Assembly: GCA_963855995.1 (NCBI GenBank)
Contig: OY979717.1
Location: 39,739,957-39,803,956 of the forward strand
Origin: Muricea muricata
Taxonomy: Eukaryota > Cnidaria > Anthozoa > Malacalcyonacea > Plexauridae
Reading direction: 5' to 3'
Length of the DNA stretch: 64,000 nucleotides
Positions 50,019-63,860 of this stretch are shown in pieces (the stretch's first letter is position 1; every line of letters starts with the position of its first letter). The position numbers and the translations under genes are program-made. Below the pieces are notes generated by a model, which worked only from the letters and a program-made list of their open reading frames with translations, did no database searches and was not told the origin of the DNA.

Positions 50019-50756
50019 ATGTTTTGCTGACTCTGTCGAATATTTTTTTCTTTGCCAAAAATGCATTTATAATGTATTTTCTTTCACAGTTCACTGTAAC
50101 GCACTATTTTTATTGATTTTTATTTTTTAAGAAAATATATTTCAACGCTTTTTCGTACAAAGACACGAGCATCTAATTTTTGCAATGTCAGCATTTTCAG
50201 TTTTCATTAAATTCTCATGCATTTATGCTATGTTCTTTTCAAGTAACTTGTATAATATGCAATACAAAATGCTTGCATCTATACACTTTTTCCAAAATGA
50301 CAATAACATGTTTAAAAGTAAAAAATATATCGTCATGGAAACATCGTGAAATTTTTAGTGTTTGCAAGTGCTTCTTACATGCATTATTAGCTCAGAGTTT
50401 CAAGTGTTATTTTATTAAGAATTGCGCTTAAATTTTGAAATTTCACTTGACAGTTTTTTACTAACGAAATTTTTTTTTAATCACTTTACTTTTTCAAGTG
50501 TTATTTATCAGAGTTTATAAATAAAAGGCGACATTTGTAAAATTTAGAAAAAACACTTTGAAATTTTTTAACGAGATTTTTTAAGATTAACTGTGTCCTA
50601 AGAAAACAAACTATGTTTTTATGGTTTTTTAAAACACAATTAACAAGACAGTGATTGCATGTGAGAAAAATATTTATTAAAACATTTATTACAATTATTG
50701 TGTCTATTTATATCTTATATTTACTATTTTTATTCAAGTTTTTCATGCAACAGTTC

Positions 50757-51752
50757 TTATTTATTCTTTTTGTCCTTTCCTTTTTTCAGTGTCTTCTTGA
50801 TTGTCGTCTTGCTTGTCGTTGCCACGTCTTCTTCATCGTCGACAAGCAGCTCGAGTCCCTGTCGTAATCGTTTCGGCTTCGATTTGCCTCGCTTCTCTTT
50901 CATGGTTCGTTTCGGATTTTCTCTCTCCTCATCTGAAGAAGATTGTGATGATTGCGACGAAAAGGCTGATGACGGCATTTGCGATGCTTTCACGTCTGCT
51001 CTTACGTCTGCTCTTTTCATTGGGGAATCAAACTGCTTGAGGAGATCTTTGTGCCGGTTGTTTACTTCTTTGGTGCTGTCTACCAAGGACACTTGATACA
51101 ATGAAATCACGCATCGATTCGATGTCTGAGTTCTTCTTGAACACTGCATCGCTGCCGGTTTCCGATGCTTCGACCAGTTCTGCGTACCGTTCTGGATCTT
51201 GCACTAACGTTCTCGCCACGATTAGCTGTACTGCTGTCGCGAACATTGCACCACCAACATGAAACATTTCGTCCACGATGCTGTCCAGGTCTTCGTGATC
51301 CTGAAACAGGAACTTCAGCACGTCCAATACATCTTTTTGAGACGCAGAGGTTACATCATCTTTATGGAGTTTCTTCAGCGGCTTGTTTAAATCGGACATT
51401 TCACTGACGAACTTCTTAACAGTTTCTGGCACAAAGACTTTCTGGTCCTTGTTCATCATAATCTTCATGTTCTTCGTAACAGTTCCTGAAAGCTCAGAAA
51501 GGGCCACTTTCGGTCGTAACAGCCACTCGCAGGAATATGGTTTACCCTTTTCAACACTGTTTCTGGCGATGGCGGTCCATCTGCTTCGCCATACGGTCGG
51601 ATGAGTTGGCGTGTGAATTGTTGGAAAAATCCAACACCACCTCCTGGGGAACGGGCTTTCCCAGGCTGCTGAATGCACTTTTCTTGATTTTGAATTCTTA
51701 GGTTTTTTTCTGATTTGCCAACTTGCTTCCTTGATGTTTGAGAAGATAGCAT
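50757..51752 (-). CDS. Probable nuclear protein, unit 7 copy
   Basis: Predicted protein unchanged from unit 2. Confidence 0.45.
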
Positions 51753-54001
51753 TGCTCATAATTTCAAGCCTATTTATACAGTGTAATGCACTGACAATAA
51801 GCCATGTCATTGGCTAAATTATAAGCGCTATTATTATTGGACAAAAAATTATGCGTTTTGATTGGTTGATTGCGATCCTCAAGTTATCCTGCCATTCTAG
51901 CCTTATTATTGGACAGAAAAATACGCAATTTGATTGGTTCATTATGATCCTGCCGTTTGTCCTCACAGGTCCGCCTACAGGATAGATACTTTGTAACACT
52001 TTGCATATTCAAATCATGCATTTTGATTGGTCCATTGCGATCCTCAAGTTACCCTACCATTCTAGCCTTATTATTGGACAGAAAAATATGAAAATTTTAG
52101 TTTGTGTATACGCTAAGCGATTTTGAGTATGAATTTCAGGGCCATTTTCCGCCTAACCTTTTACATATCATCTACTGCAAACTATACTCCGCATGTGCTC
52201 AGGCAATTTGTACATTGGTGTCTGTCAACAGAACCTACATTTTACTCAGCCGTGCCATGGTTACAAACACCTAAAGACTTAATTACTTTACACATTTTGT
52301 GGGTTGTAATGTTTAAGCAATCCGCGTTAATATATCTAAATTCGTTCGTGAAATATTTAAGTTTTCATACGTGAAGCGGAATTTTAGTTTGTGTATATGC
52401 TAAGGGATTTTGGGTATGAACGTTGCCATTTCCCGCGTGACGTTTTACATATCATCTACTACAAACTATACTTGGCATATAGCATTTCTTATAAGCCTTC
52501 TAGAGTAGCTATCCGCGTTAATATATCTAAATTCGTTCGTGAAATATTTAAGTTTTCGTACGCGAAGGGAAATTTTAGTTTGTGTATATGCTAAGCGATT
52601 TTGAGTACGAATTTCAGTGCCAATTTCCACGTAACTTTTTTAGCACTTTCGTCCTATACAAAATGTTACATGTTCGCTCAATATTTTTACTTTGCCTTAA
52701 CTTTCTATACAAACAACAGTGTATGATTTATGCTTGTAAGTTGCCAGAGCACAAGCTTCCATTCATGCCATAACGCCTTGTGGTATATCCATTGCCTCAT
52801 TTTGAACATTGAGGCAACTTTAACATTAGTGGCATATTGGTATTACATATTGTCACTATTTTCTCGAAAAGGAAATATTACTAATACTAGAAGTTACTAT
52901 CGCAAGGAAAGTGCTGCCGTACCACCTATGCATTGACTATACCAACTTATTAACATCATTTTACACACTGTACAAATGAATTTATTTTGTTTAAAATATT
53001 TGAAATTACAATATGCTATAAATTAATTACTATATACTATAAAGTGCACTTTGAATTACATTTGTGCACTGTTATCGATTCTTGGTGCCAATAATAAGTT
53101 TCAACATATCAATGGAAGTCATACCAGACTTCAAGAAGGAAATATGTCTTTCAAGGTGATACACCCCTTCTTTCTTGCAATATTATTTCCAGGTAATTTA
53201 AATAATGATAGTAGTCAACAGTATGATTTTTTGTCGAATATGTAGATGTTCCAAATTTATTTAGCATGTATGTAGTATCGATTAACTAGTTAGCATGTAG
53301 TATCGATTAACTAGTTAGCATGTAGTATCGATAACTTGTTATGGTACTGTACATGTACGGATATAATCTTGGTATACAAATTTGTCCCAGATGTGCATGT
53401 TGTAGTTTGAAAATAAGTATGGTAATTTAACAATACTGTGCTTGGCATATTCCATCCAATTACATACATTATGATGAACTCAAAATCCATCCATTTGGTG
53501 GATTTGAAACAGGGAATGTTAGGTACAGGAACTTAATAATACATGGATAACACATTCCATCCATTGCATATGATGTACTATTCCATACAATCTTGAAAAT
53601 TAGCATTTTTTGTTGAGAATTTCCCTCCTATTTTTAGATATGGTGTAACATATCCAGATTATAATATGACTGTAATAACCATTTGATTTTATCCAGCAGT
53701 TTGGTATCTTTTATGTTTTATCCAGAAGTTTTGCAACATATGGCACCTTTCAGATCAATCTGGATTGCAAAGAAATAATTGATAATATTTAATTAGAAAC
53801 ATAAATAAATGAAATGGGAGGGATTTCTTTTCTTGCAAATCATTATTTTTATCCATACAGTGATAACAATGAGTAAAGTAGTTATTATTTTGTAAATTAA
53901 ATTATTATATCTTAAAAGGTATATAGCCAATTACATACAAGATTATGACAGGGATCCACATATTGAATCCCTCTATTGTTAAAACTCAATAGTTTCCTGT
54001 T

Positions 54002-54736
54002 CTAAATGCACTGGTAGTAATACAAGTATTGTTCTAACTCTAGAATATTGGCAAATTTCATTACAACAGCAGTGCCATTAGGATTAGGATTAGGCATGCC
54101 ATTCAAGTCTCTAGCATGGGAGTCAATCAAATAGAAAAATTCTGTTTGCTTAATTAAGGCCATCATATAGCCTTCCAAAATTAAAATAGCATAACTATCA
54201 TTAAAAAATGCATTCAAAAGTGCTGTGTGAATATTATAATAATGAGATTCAATCTCTCCTTCCATTATAACAAGACCTTGACACTCATCACCATACTTTA
54301 CATACAAAATTTGGTTTTCATTTTTTTGCTCAATGGGTTCAATAGAAACTGGTAAATTATCATTGTTTCGTGCCTGAGATGGCTCCACCACAATGGGCAT
54401 ATCATTGTTATTTTGTGCTACCACAACGGGTAATCTAACAGTCTGTAAATTGACTGTGTCGATTATATCGTACGAAAACATGCTCGAACAGCCTGAAACA
54501 CTAACAACTTTTGACAAGTTATCTATAGACAAAAACTCGACATCCTGTTCTAAGACAATTAAGCCTTTATTCAGTGCTTTTAAGTACATTTGGTCACCTT
54601 GTGATAGAACATCAAACATTGTTGTCGACCAATCGATCAGTGGGTTATTTTGGGCTGTAATAATTGCCGCTAAACTCATAAAAGCGCACTGCTTTCCCCT
54701 AGTTTGAATGCTAAAACGTTCATCGCCTTGGTGCAT
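54002..54736 (-). CDS. Papain-like cysteine protease (unit 7), intact
   Basis: Met113 form without the AT insertion, although the DNA just to its left is of type B. The type switch falls at or just beside this gene. Confidence 0.6.
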   Translation of the reverse strand: MHQGDERFSIQTRGKQCAFMSLAAIITAQNNPLIDWSTTMFDVLSQGDQMYLKALNKGLIVLEQDVEFLSIDNLSKVVSVSGCSSMFSYDIIDTVNLQTVRLPVVVAQNNNDMPIVVEPSQARNNDNLPVSIEPIEQKNENQILYVKYGDECQGLVIMEGEIESHYYNIHTALLNAFFNDSYAILILEGYMMALIKQTEFFYLIDSHARDLNGMPNPNPNGTAVVMKFANILELEQYLYYYQCI

Positions 54737-55617
54737 AGTAGCACAAAGAAATAAAGCTATATTTACCTGATTTTTCTATCTTCTAAAAAGTTTTGTAAAT
54801 TTTCGCTTGACCCTTGAGTCTTCACAGGAGACCACATGGAATGAAATGCGTGCGCATTACAAACGAAATTTGTTCGATTCCCAACCCCTTGTTTTCACAA
54901 ACGTAGCTAAATTCGTCCTCCCGGAAATACGACATCTTAACAGACAGACAGACAGACGGACACAAATCGAGATTTCGACTATACATAGATCGGGGCGAAA
55001 GACTGGGTCGAGTGGGCTCTGGGAAAACCACGCTCGTCGTCAAGAATAGTGTGCTGCCTCACTGGCGCTCGGCAGCAAAGAGGTCATCCCGAACAACGGG
55101 AGTACGTTACTGAAGCTTAATGCGTCAATCATCGGCCTACCCTTGGGTCCGACCCTCGGGGACCCACGGGGATTTGTATCAAATATCAATCGAAATCCCA
55201 CAAATACCCCAGGGTATGGAGAATGATCTGGAAGTCAAAAACTAGATAATACCCCAACCCCTGGGGATATATTGTTAAAAAGATTCATAATATGTGTTAG
55301 CAAAAATTTTTAGGGCATAACGGTTGCTGCATTAAATGCCTGAATGAATTTTGAGATTCACAAACTGTCCTTTTACATTATCAGTTGGTACTGAAAATTT
55401 CCCAGAGGTCTTGAATAGCGCATTGAGAAGTAGCACATACTTTGTTTTATGCAATCAGGATACCCATGGATATCCCAAAAACGCTTCTTGATTATTAATA
55501 CTGTAGACATCCTACACAGCTGCAATTGCAAGCACAAACATGTCAAGAATAATCATGCAATGTAAAATATACTGAACTGTGTGCACAGGAATCCGAAAAA
55601 ACATTCAGTTTATATTT

Positions 55618-56655
55618 TTAAACATCTTTACAATTAAAACAAATAAATGTATCCACATTTTGAGCTTTCTTTTTGCTAACTTTGACACATGGTCCATGGT
55701 GCCAAACAAAACATAATGGTCCCTGCTTGTCATGCTGTATCATGAATCTATAAAAAAGGAACACATTTATAGTTCAAAGTAAGAAATTTGTAGCTATCTG
55801 AAATTAGAATATGCCCCCCCCCCAAATGCACACATTATCAATATCTAGGCAGGCTATATATTATATATGAATTGTACGACGATCAGAAATGAAGTTGCGG
55901 CTTAATTAATAGAAATTACTAATGCTAACCCATTTTCGTCCTTCTGGCAATGACACCACAATGGTTCAAGGTCTTCATTAAGAGATGAGGTCGTTTCATC
56001 TACTTCTGGTTGTTCGGTTTCTAAAGGACAAAGTTTTGTTAAAAATTATGATGAAACATAAGTATGCAATACACAGAGTAACATTGATTAAAAAATATTT
56101 ATGAAACCTGAAATTGGTCTGTTTGCTTTTAGCCTTTTCTCTGCTGTCTTGTTTGCCCTTGTCTTTGCAGCCTTTTTTACACCTGCTTTACGTCTATCTG
56201 ATATAGACTGCATATGTTTCTTCCATATTTCCACTTTGTCTTCAGGAAGCAGACAAGTCTTCGCTAACTCTCCTACGTCATATTTGCCCGCCTTAAAAGC
56301 ATTTTCTAAGTACTCTCTTGGAGGAACCTTCATGAAATTGATTTCTTTATGCTTGTTATAATGTTGCAAATGTTCATCTGGTGGTAGGAAGTGACCAAAG
56401 CAGTCACCTTGACATGTCTTGGCAAGCTGAGCCATTCCACGGACGATTATGATCAGGTACCGGTATTGGCAAGTATGACAATGGTGGTCCACATTCATAC
56501 CAGCATTTCTCTTCTAAAGGTTTCCCAGATAAACGCACGGGATGTGGGCATCCATTCTGATAACACGGTGGTAATTGAAAATGTAATTTTTTGGTAAGCC
56601 CTTGACCATGTGCCTTCCCCGGAGATTCCAAATCTCTTGAAGTTGAAATTACCAA
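55618..56655 (-). pseudogene. Cys/His-rich PHD-finger gene, frameshifted (unit 7)
   Basis: Exons, splice sites and the extra base (near 56418) as in unit 2. Confidence 0.55.
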
Positions 56656-56923
56656 TTTTGAGCTTTTTATCGATTTTTACTAATTAATTAGCGAGCTTTC
56701 GAAATATGCAAAAAAAATTTTAAAATTTTAAAACGCAAAAGAGATATGGGCAAATGTATTAAAGTTGCTAAATATTTTGCCGCGAAAGTTGCATTTGAGA
56801 TTGGCATTTTCTGTTAACACGTTCATCAAAATTATCCGGTCGAGGTGACAGTATGTGGCCATTTGTTTTGCTTTCTACATCAGATCCTATTTCGCATGCT
56901 GATACGTAGCTATAACACTGATT

Positions 56924-57219
56924 ATGAATCCTGGAAAAGGTAAAAATAAAAAAAATACGAATACATTTTGAAAACGTTAGTAGAAAGCGACCGTGGTTCT
57001 TGGTTTAATCAGGAAGAACAGTGGCAGTCAAATGACTCAACTAGCATGGCTTCAAGTTTAAGCTCGTTGTCTTCTAGCACAAGGAAGCTAAAAGCGAGTA
57101 AGCAGTCCTATTTAAATGATAGCTTTACTGCGTCAAGCGACAGTGAAACAGACTATTCCGGTTCAAGCGAGGAAATCAGCGTGACATTTACAAGTGTGAT
57201 ATTGCCTATGCGCCAATAA
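56924..57219 (+). CDS. Small Ser-rich protein (unit 7)
   Basis: Predicted protein unchanged from unit 1. Confidence 0.35.
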
Positions 57220-58204
57220 AATAAAATTTACTCGAGAACAAACATTTTATCCAAAAGGGTTTGTTTGCTTGTATTTCCGTCCTCACTATCTGCGTCCGTT
57301 GTTTCAGTCCATCTCCTTTTATGCCCAGACGATTATGAGGTTTCCTGGCCTTGTTTGCTTTTGCGTGTAACCGGCATTTTTCCAGTGTTTTGACTTTACC
57401 GAATGCTAAAAGGACTTTGCCGCACTAGTAAAAGCATTGGTGGAAAGAACACCTTGCCAAATAGCAATTACAAAAGTTGAACCTAATTGGTTAATGATAA
57501 ATGCGATTAAAGGATTAAGGAAGTAGGAGGTACAAATGCTAAGTGCCGCTAAAGTACCAGCGAAATCTTTGATCGCCTCTATTTTCTAAAGAGAACTTTG
57601 TGCAATTCTCAATACAAAGTGAGCTTTCCAGCTCGTACGTTTTTAACCAATTTTGCCCAAACTTTGTCACAATATAGGGAGGTAGTTAAGGAGTAAAAAC
57701 GTGTTTGGAAATTTTTTCTAATGTGATATTTTTTGAGTTATGATAGTTTTTCTCAATGCACTCCCGAACAGAAGGAACACTAAAGTTGCCTGGCTTATAT
57801 CTCAGCTATAACGCAACCTGTCAAAAAATGCGAACACGTTTTTGTAACTTGATTATCAGAGATTCGGAAAATGTTAATTTGGAAGTTTCTGCGTAAATCT
57901 GGCGAAGGAGAAAACTCGTCGCTCCAAGACTGCCAATTCTCAAAAACCACGCGACTATCGCTATAATTTTAAACTCTCCTACATGGTTTTAAGTCCCATA
58001 TTTCTACAGCTATCAAGCAATATTTCTGCCAAATTTGAGAGACGTTCCGTTAAAACTGACTGAATAGTGAATGTTTTTTGTGCCAAAGGCACCTATCATA
58101 TAATGTAACCTTAATATTTCAAAAGTTATAAGGCTTTGAATATTAAAAAAACGAGAATATTGATAGTATATAGTACATTTCCCTAAAGTTAGTGTAGAAG
58201 TGCA

Positions 58205-58271
58205 TGTAGCCGAGTTGTACTGGTCCCGTCTTGCAGTCGCTGTGTGCCAGGTTTGATTCCTGGCTTCGACC
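58205..58271 (+). mobile_element. tRNA-like SINE head, unit 8
   Basis: Same A-box, B-box and T-arm sequence as the first copy. Confidence 0.6.
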
Positions 58272-59009
58272 ATGTTTTGCTGACTCTGTCGAATATTTTT
58301 TTCTTTGCCAAAAATGCATTTATAATGTATTTTCTTTCACAGTTCACTGTAACGCACTATTTTTATTGATTTTTATTTTTTAAGAAAATATATTTCAACG
58401 CTTTTTCGTACAAAGACACGAGCATCTAATTTTTGCAATGTCAGCATTTTCAGTTTTCATTAAATTCTCATGCATTTATGCTATGTTCTTTTCAAGTAAC
58501 TTGTATAATATGCAATACAAAATGCTTGCATCTATACACTTTTTCCAAAATGACAATAACATGTTTAAAAGTAAAAAATATATCGTCATGGAAACATCGT
58601 GAAATTTTTAGTGTTTGCAAGTGCTTCTTACATGCATTATTAGCTCAGAGTTTCAAGTGTTATTTTATTAAGAATTGCACTTAAATTTTGAAATTTCACT
58701 TGACAGTTTTTTACTAACGAAATTTTTTTTTAATCACTTTACTTTTTCAAGTGTTATTTATCAGAGTTTATAAATAAAAGGCGACATTTGTAAAATTTAG
58801 AAAAAACACTTTGAAATTTTTTAACGAGATTTTTTAAGATTAACTGTGTCCTAAGAAAACAAACTATGTTTTTATGGTTTTTTAAAACACAATTAACAAG
58901 ACAGTGATTGCATGTGAGAAAAATATTTATTAAAACATTTATTACAATTATTGTGTCTATTTATATCTTATATTTATTATTTTTATTCAAGTTTTTCATG
59001 CAACAGTTC

Positions 59010-60005
59010 TTATTTATTCTTTTTGTCCTTTCCTTTTTTCAGTGTCTTCTTGATTGTCGTCTTGCTTGTCGTTGCCACGTCTTCTTCATCGTCGACAAGC
59101 AGCTCGAGTCCCTGTCGTAATCGTTTCGGCTTCGATTTGCCTCGCTTCTCTTTCATGGTTCGTTTCGGATTTTCTCTCTCCTCATCTGAAGAAGATTGTG
59201 ATGATTGCGACGAAAAGGCTGATGACGGCATTTGCGATGCTTTCACGTCTGCTCTTACGTCTGCTCTTTTCATTGGGGAATCAAACTGCTTGAGGAGATC
59301 TTTGTGCCGGTTGTTTACTTCTTTGGTGCTGTCTACCAAGGACACTTGATACAATGAAATCACGCATCGATTCGATGTCTGAGTTCTTCTTGAACACTGC
59401 ATCGCTGCCGGTTTCCGATGCTTCGACCAGTTCTGCGTACCGTTCTGGATCTTGCACTAACGTTCTCGCCACGATTAGCTGTACTGCTGTCGCGAACATT
59501 GCACCACCAACATGAAACATTTCGTCCACGATGCTGTCCAGGTCTTCGTGATCCTGAAACAGGAACTTCAGCACGTCCAATACATCTTTTTGAGACGCAG
59601 AGGTTACATCATCTTTATGGAGTTTCTTCAGCGGCTTGTTTAAATCGGACATTTCACTGACGAACTTCTTAACAGTTTCTGGCACAAAGACTTTCTGGTC
59701 CTTGTTCATCATAATCTTCATGTTCTTCGTAACAGTTCCTGAAAGCTCAGAAAGGGCCACTTTCGGTCGTAACAGCCACTCGCAGGAATATGGTTTACCC
59801 TTTTCAACACTGTTTCTGGCGATGGCGGTCCATCTGCTTCGCCATACGGTCGGATGAGTTGGCGTGTGAATTGTTGGAAAAATCCAACACCACCTCCTGG
59901 GGAACGGGCTTTCCCAGGCTGCTGAATGCACTTTTCTTGATTTTGAATTCTTAGGTTTTTTTCTGATTTGCCAACTTGCTTCCTTGATGTTTGAGAAGAT
60001 AGCAT
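59010..60005 (-). CDS. Probable nuclear protein, unit 8 copy
   Basis: Predicted protein unchanged from unit 2. The 3' flank has the private substitution near 58974. Confidence 0.45.
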
Positions 60006-62254
60006 TGCTCATAATTTCAAGCCTATTTATACAGTGTAATGCACTGACAATAAGCCATGTCATTGGCTAAATTATAAGCGCTATTATTATTGGACAAAAA
60101 ATTATGCGTTTTGATTGGTTGATTGCGATCCTCAAGTTATCCTGCCATTCTAGCCTTATTATTGGACAGAAAAATACGCAATTTGATTGGTTCATTATGA
60201 TCCTGCCGTTTGTCCTCACAGGTCCGCCTACAGGATAGATACTTTGTAACACTTTGCATATTCAAATCATGCATTTTGATTGGTCCATTGCGATCCTCAA
60301 GTTACCCTACCATTCTAGCCTTATTATTGGACAGAAAAATATGAAAATTTTAGTTTGTGTATACGCTAAGCGATTTTGAGTATGAATTTCAGGGCCATTT
60401 TCCGCCTAACCTTTTACATATCATCTACTGCAAACTATACTCCGCATGTGCTCAGGCAATTTGTACATTGGTGTCTGTCAACAGAACCTACATTTTACTC
60501 AGCCGTGCCATGGTTACAAACACCTAAAGACTTAATTACTTTACACATTTTGTGGGTTGTAATGTTTAAGCAATCCGCGTTAATATATCTAAATTCGTTC
60601 GTGAAATATTTAAGTTTTCATACGTGAAGCGGAATTTTAGTTTGTGTATATGCTAAGGGATTTTGGGTATGAACGTTGCCATTTCCCGCGTGACGTTTTA
60701 CATATCATCTACTACAAACTATACTTGGCATATAGCATTTCTTATAAGCCTTCTAGAGTAGCTATCCGCGTTAATATATCTAAATTCGTTCGTGAAATAT
60801 TTAAGTTTTCGTACGCGAAGGGAAATTTTAGTTTGTGTATATGCTAAGCGATTTTGAGTACGAATTTCAGTGCCAATTTCCACGTAACTTTTTTAGCACT
60901 TTCGTCCTATACAAAATGTTACATGTTCGCTCAATATTTTTACTTTGCCTTAACTTTCTATACAAACAACAGTGTATGATTTATGCTTGTAAGTTGCCAG
61001 AGCACAAGCTTCCATTCATGCCATAACGCCTTGTGGTATATCCATTGCCTCATTTTGAACATTGAGGCAACTTTAACATTAGTGGCATATTGGTATTACA
61101 TATTGTCACTATTTTCTCGAAAAGGAAATATTACTAATACTAGAAGTTACTATCGCAAGGAAAGTGCTGCCGTACCACCTATGCATTGACTATACCAACT
61201 TATTAACATCATTTTACACACTGTACAAATGAATTTATTTTGTTTAAAATATTTGAAATTACAATATGCTATAAATTAATTACTATATACTATAAAGTGC
61301 ACTTTGAATTACATTTGTGCACTGTTATCGATTCTTGGTGCCAATAATAAGTTTCAACATATCAATGGAAGTCATACCAGACTTCAAGAAGGAAATATGT
61401 CTTTCAAGGTGATACACACCTTCTTTCTTGCAATATTATTTCCAGGTAATTTAAATAATGATAGTAGTCAACAGTATGATTTTTTGTCGAATATGTAGAT
61501 GTTCCAAATTTATTTAGCATGTATGTAGTATCGATTAACTAGTTAGCATGTAGTATCGATTAACTAGTTAGCATGTAGTATCGATAACTTGTTATGGTAC
61601 TGTACATGTACGGATATAATCTTGGTATACAAATTTGTCCCAGATGTGCATGTTGTAGTTTGAAAATAAGTATGGTAATTTAACAATACTGTGCTTGGCA
61701 TATTCCATCCAATTACATACATTATGATGAACTCAAAATCCATCCATTTGGTGGATTTGAAACAGGGAATGTTAGGTACAGGAACTTAATAATACATGGA
61801 TAACACATTCCATCCATTGCATATGATGTACTATTCCATACAATCTTGAAAATTAGCATTTTTTGTTGAGAATTTCCCTCCTATTTTTAGATATGGTGTA
61901 ACATATCCAGATTATAATATGACTGTAATAACCATTTGATTTTATCCAGCAGTTTGGTATCTTTTATGTTTTATCCAGAAGTTTTGCAACATATGGCACC
62001 TTTCAGATCAATCTGGATTGCAAAGAAATAATTGATAATATTTAATTAGAAACATAAATAAATGAAATGGGAGGGATTTCTTTTCTTGCAAATCATTATT
62101 TTTATCCATACAGTGATAACAATGAGTAAAGTAGTTATTATTTTGTAAATTAAATTATTATATCTTAAAAGGTATATAGCCAATTACATACAAGATTATG
62201 ACAGGGATCCACATATTGAATCCCTCTATTGTTAAAACTCAATAGTTTCCTGTT

Positions 62255-62989
62255 CTAAATGCACTGGTAGTAATACAAGTATTGTTCTAACTCTAGAATA
62301 TTGGCAAATTTCATTACAACAGCAGTGCCATTAGGATTAGGATTAGGCATGCCATTCAAGTCTCTAGCATGGGAGTCAATCAAATAGAAAAATTCTGTTT
62401 GCTTAATTAAGGCCATCATATAGCCTTCCAAAATTAAAATAGCATAACTATCATTAAAAAATGCATTCAAAAGTGCTGTGTGAATATTATAATAATGAGA
62501 TTCAATCTCTCCTTCCATTATAACAAGACCTTGACACTCATCACCATACTTTACATACAAAATTTGGTTTTCATTTTTTTGCTCAATGGGTTCAATAGAA
62601 ACTGGTAAATTATCATTGTTTCGTGCCTGAGATGGCTCCACCACAATGGGCATATCATTGTTATTTTGTGCTACCACAACGGGTAATCTAACAGTCTGTA
62701 AATTGACTGTGTCGATTATATCGTACGAAAACATGCTCGAACAGCCTGAAACACTAACAACTTTTGACAAGTTATCTATAGACAAAAACTCGACATCCTG
62801 TTCTAAGACAATTAAGCCTTTATTCAGTGCTTTTAAGTACATTTGGTCACCTTGTGATAGAACATCAAACATTGTTGTCGACCAATCGATCAGTGGGTTA
62901 TTTTGGGCTGTAATAATTGCCGCTAAACTCATAAAAGCGCACTGCTTTCCCCTAGTTTGAATGCTAAAACGTTCATCGCCTTGGTGCAT
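62255..62989 (-). CDS. Papain-like cysteine protease (unit 8), intact
   Basis: Met113 form, 244 residues, same mosaic setting as unit 7. Confidence 0.6.
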   Translation of the reverse strand: MHQGDERFSIQTRGKQCAFMSLAAIITAQNNPLIDWSTTMFDVLSQGDQMYLKALNKGLIVLEQDVEFLSIDNLSKVVSVSGCSSMFSYDIIDTVNLQTVRLPVVVAQNNNDMPIVVEPSQARNNDNLPVSIEPIEQKNENQILYVKYGDECQGLVIMEGEIESHYYNIHTALLNAFFNDSYAILILEGYMMALIKQTEFFYLIDSHARDLNGMPNPNPNGTAVVMKFANILELEQYLYYYQCI

Positions 62990-63860
62990 AGTAGCACAAA
63001 GAAATAAAGCTATATTTACCTGATTTTTCTATCTTCTAAAAAGTTTTGTAAATTTTCGCTTGACCCTTGAGTCTTCACAGGAGACCACATGGAATGAAAT
63101 GCGTGCGCATTACAAACGAAATTTGTTCGATTCCCAACCCCTTGTTTTCACAAACGTAGCTAAATTCGTCCTCCCGGAAATACGACATCTTAACAGACAG
63201 ACAGACAGACGGACACAAATCGAGATTTCGACTATACATAGATCGGGGCGAAAGACTGGGTCGAGTGGGCTCTGGGAAAACCACGCTCGTCGTCAAGAAT
63301 AGTGTGCTGCCTCACTGGCGCTCGGCAGCAAAGAGGTCATCCCGAACAACGGGAGTACGTTACTGAAGCTTAATGCGTCAATCATCGGCCTACCCTTGGG
63401 TCCGACCCTCGGGGATTTGTATCAAATATCAATCGAAATCCCACAAATACCCCAGGGTATGGAGAATGATCTGGAAGTCAAAAACTAGATAATACCCCAA
63501 CCCCTGGGGATATATTGTTAAAAAGATTCATAATATGTGTTAGCAAAAATTTTTAGGGCATAACGGTTGCTGCATTAAATGCCTGAATGAATTTTGAGAT
63601 TCACAAACTGTCCTTTTACATTATCAGTTGGTACTGAAAATTTCCCAGAGGTCTTGAATAGCGCATTGAGAAGTAGCACATACTTTGTTTTATGCAATCA
63701 GGATACCCATGGATATCCCAAAAACGCTTCTTGATTATTAATACTGTAGACATCCTACACAGCTGCAATTGCAAGCACAAACATGTCAAGAATAATCATG
63801 CAATGTAAAATATACTGAACTGTGTGCACAGGAATCCGAAAAAACATTCAGTTTATATTT

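Larger units (their letters stand above)
49523..57775. repeat. Array unit 7 (8253 bp, B/A mosaic)
   Basis: Its left part has type B markers (cgctcc near 49669, Lys near 53097, aaatcatt near 53838). From the protease onward it has type A markers (Met113 near 54400, no AT insertion). The switch lies between about 53,840 and 54,400. Private change: Thr to Pro in the small plus frame near 53163. Confidence 0.95.
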
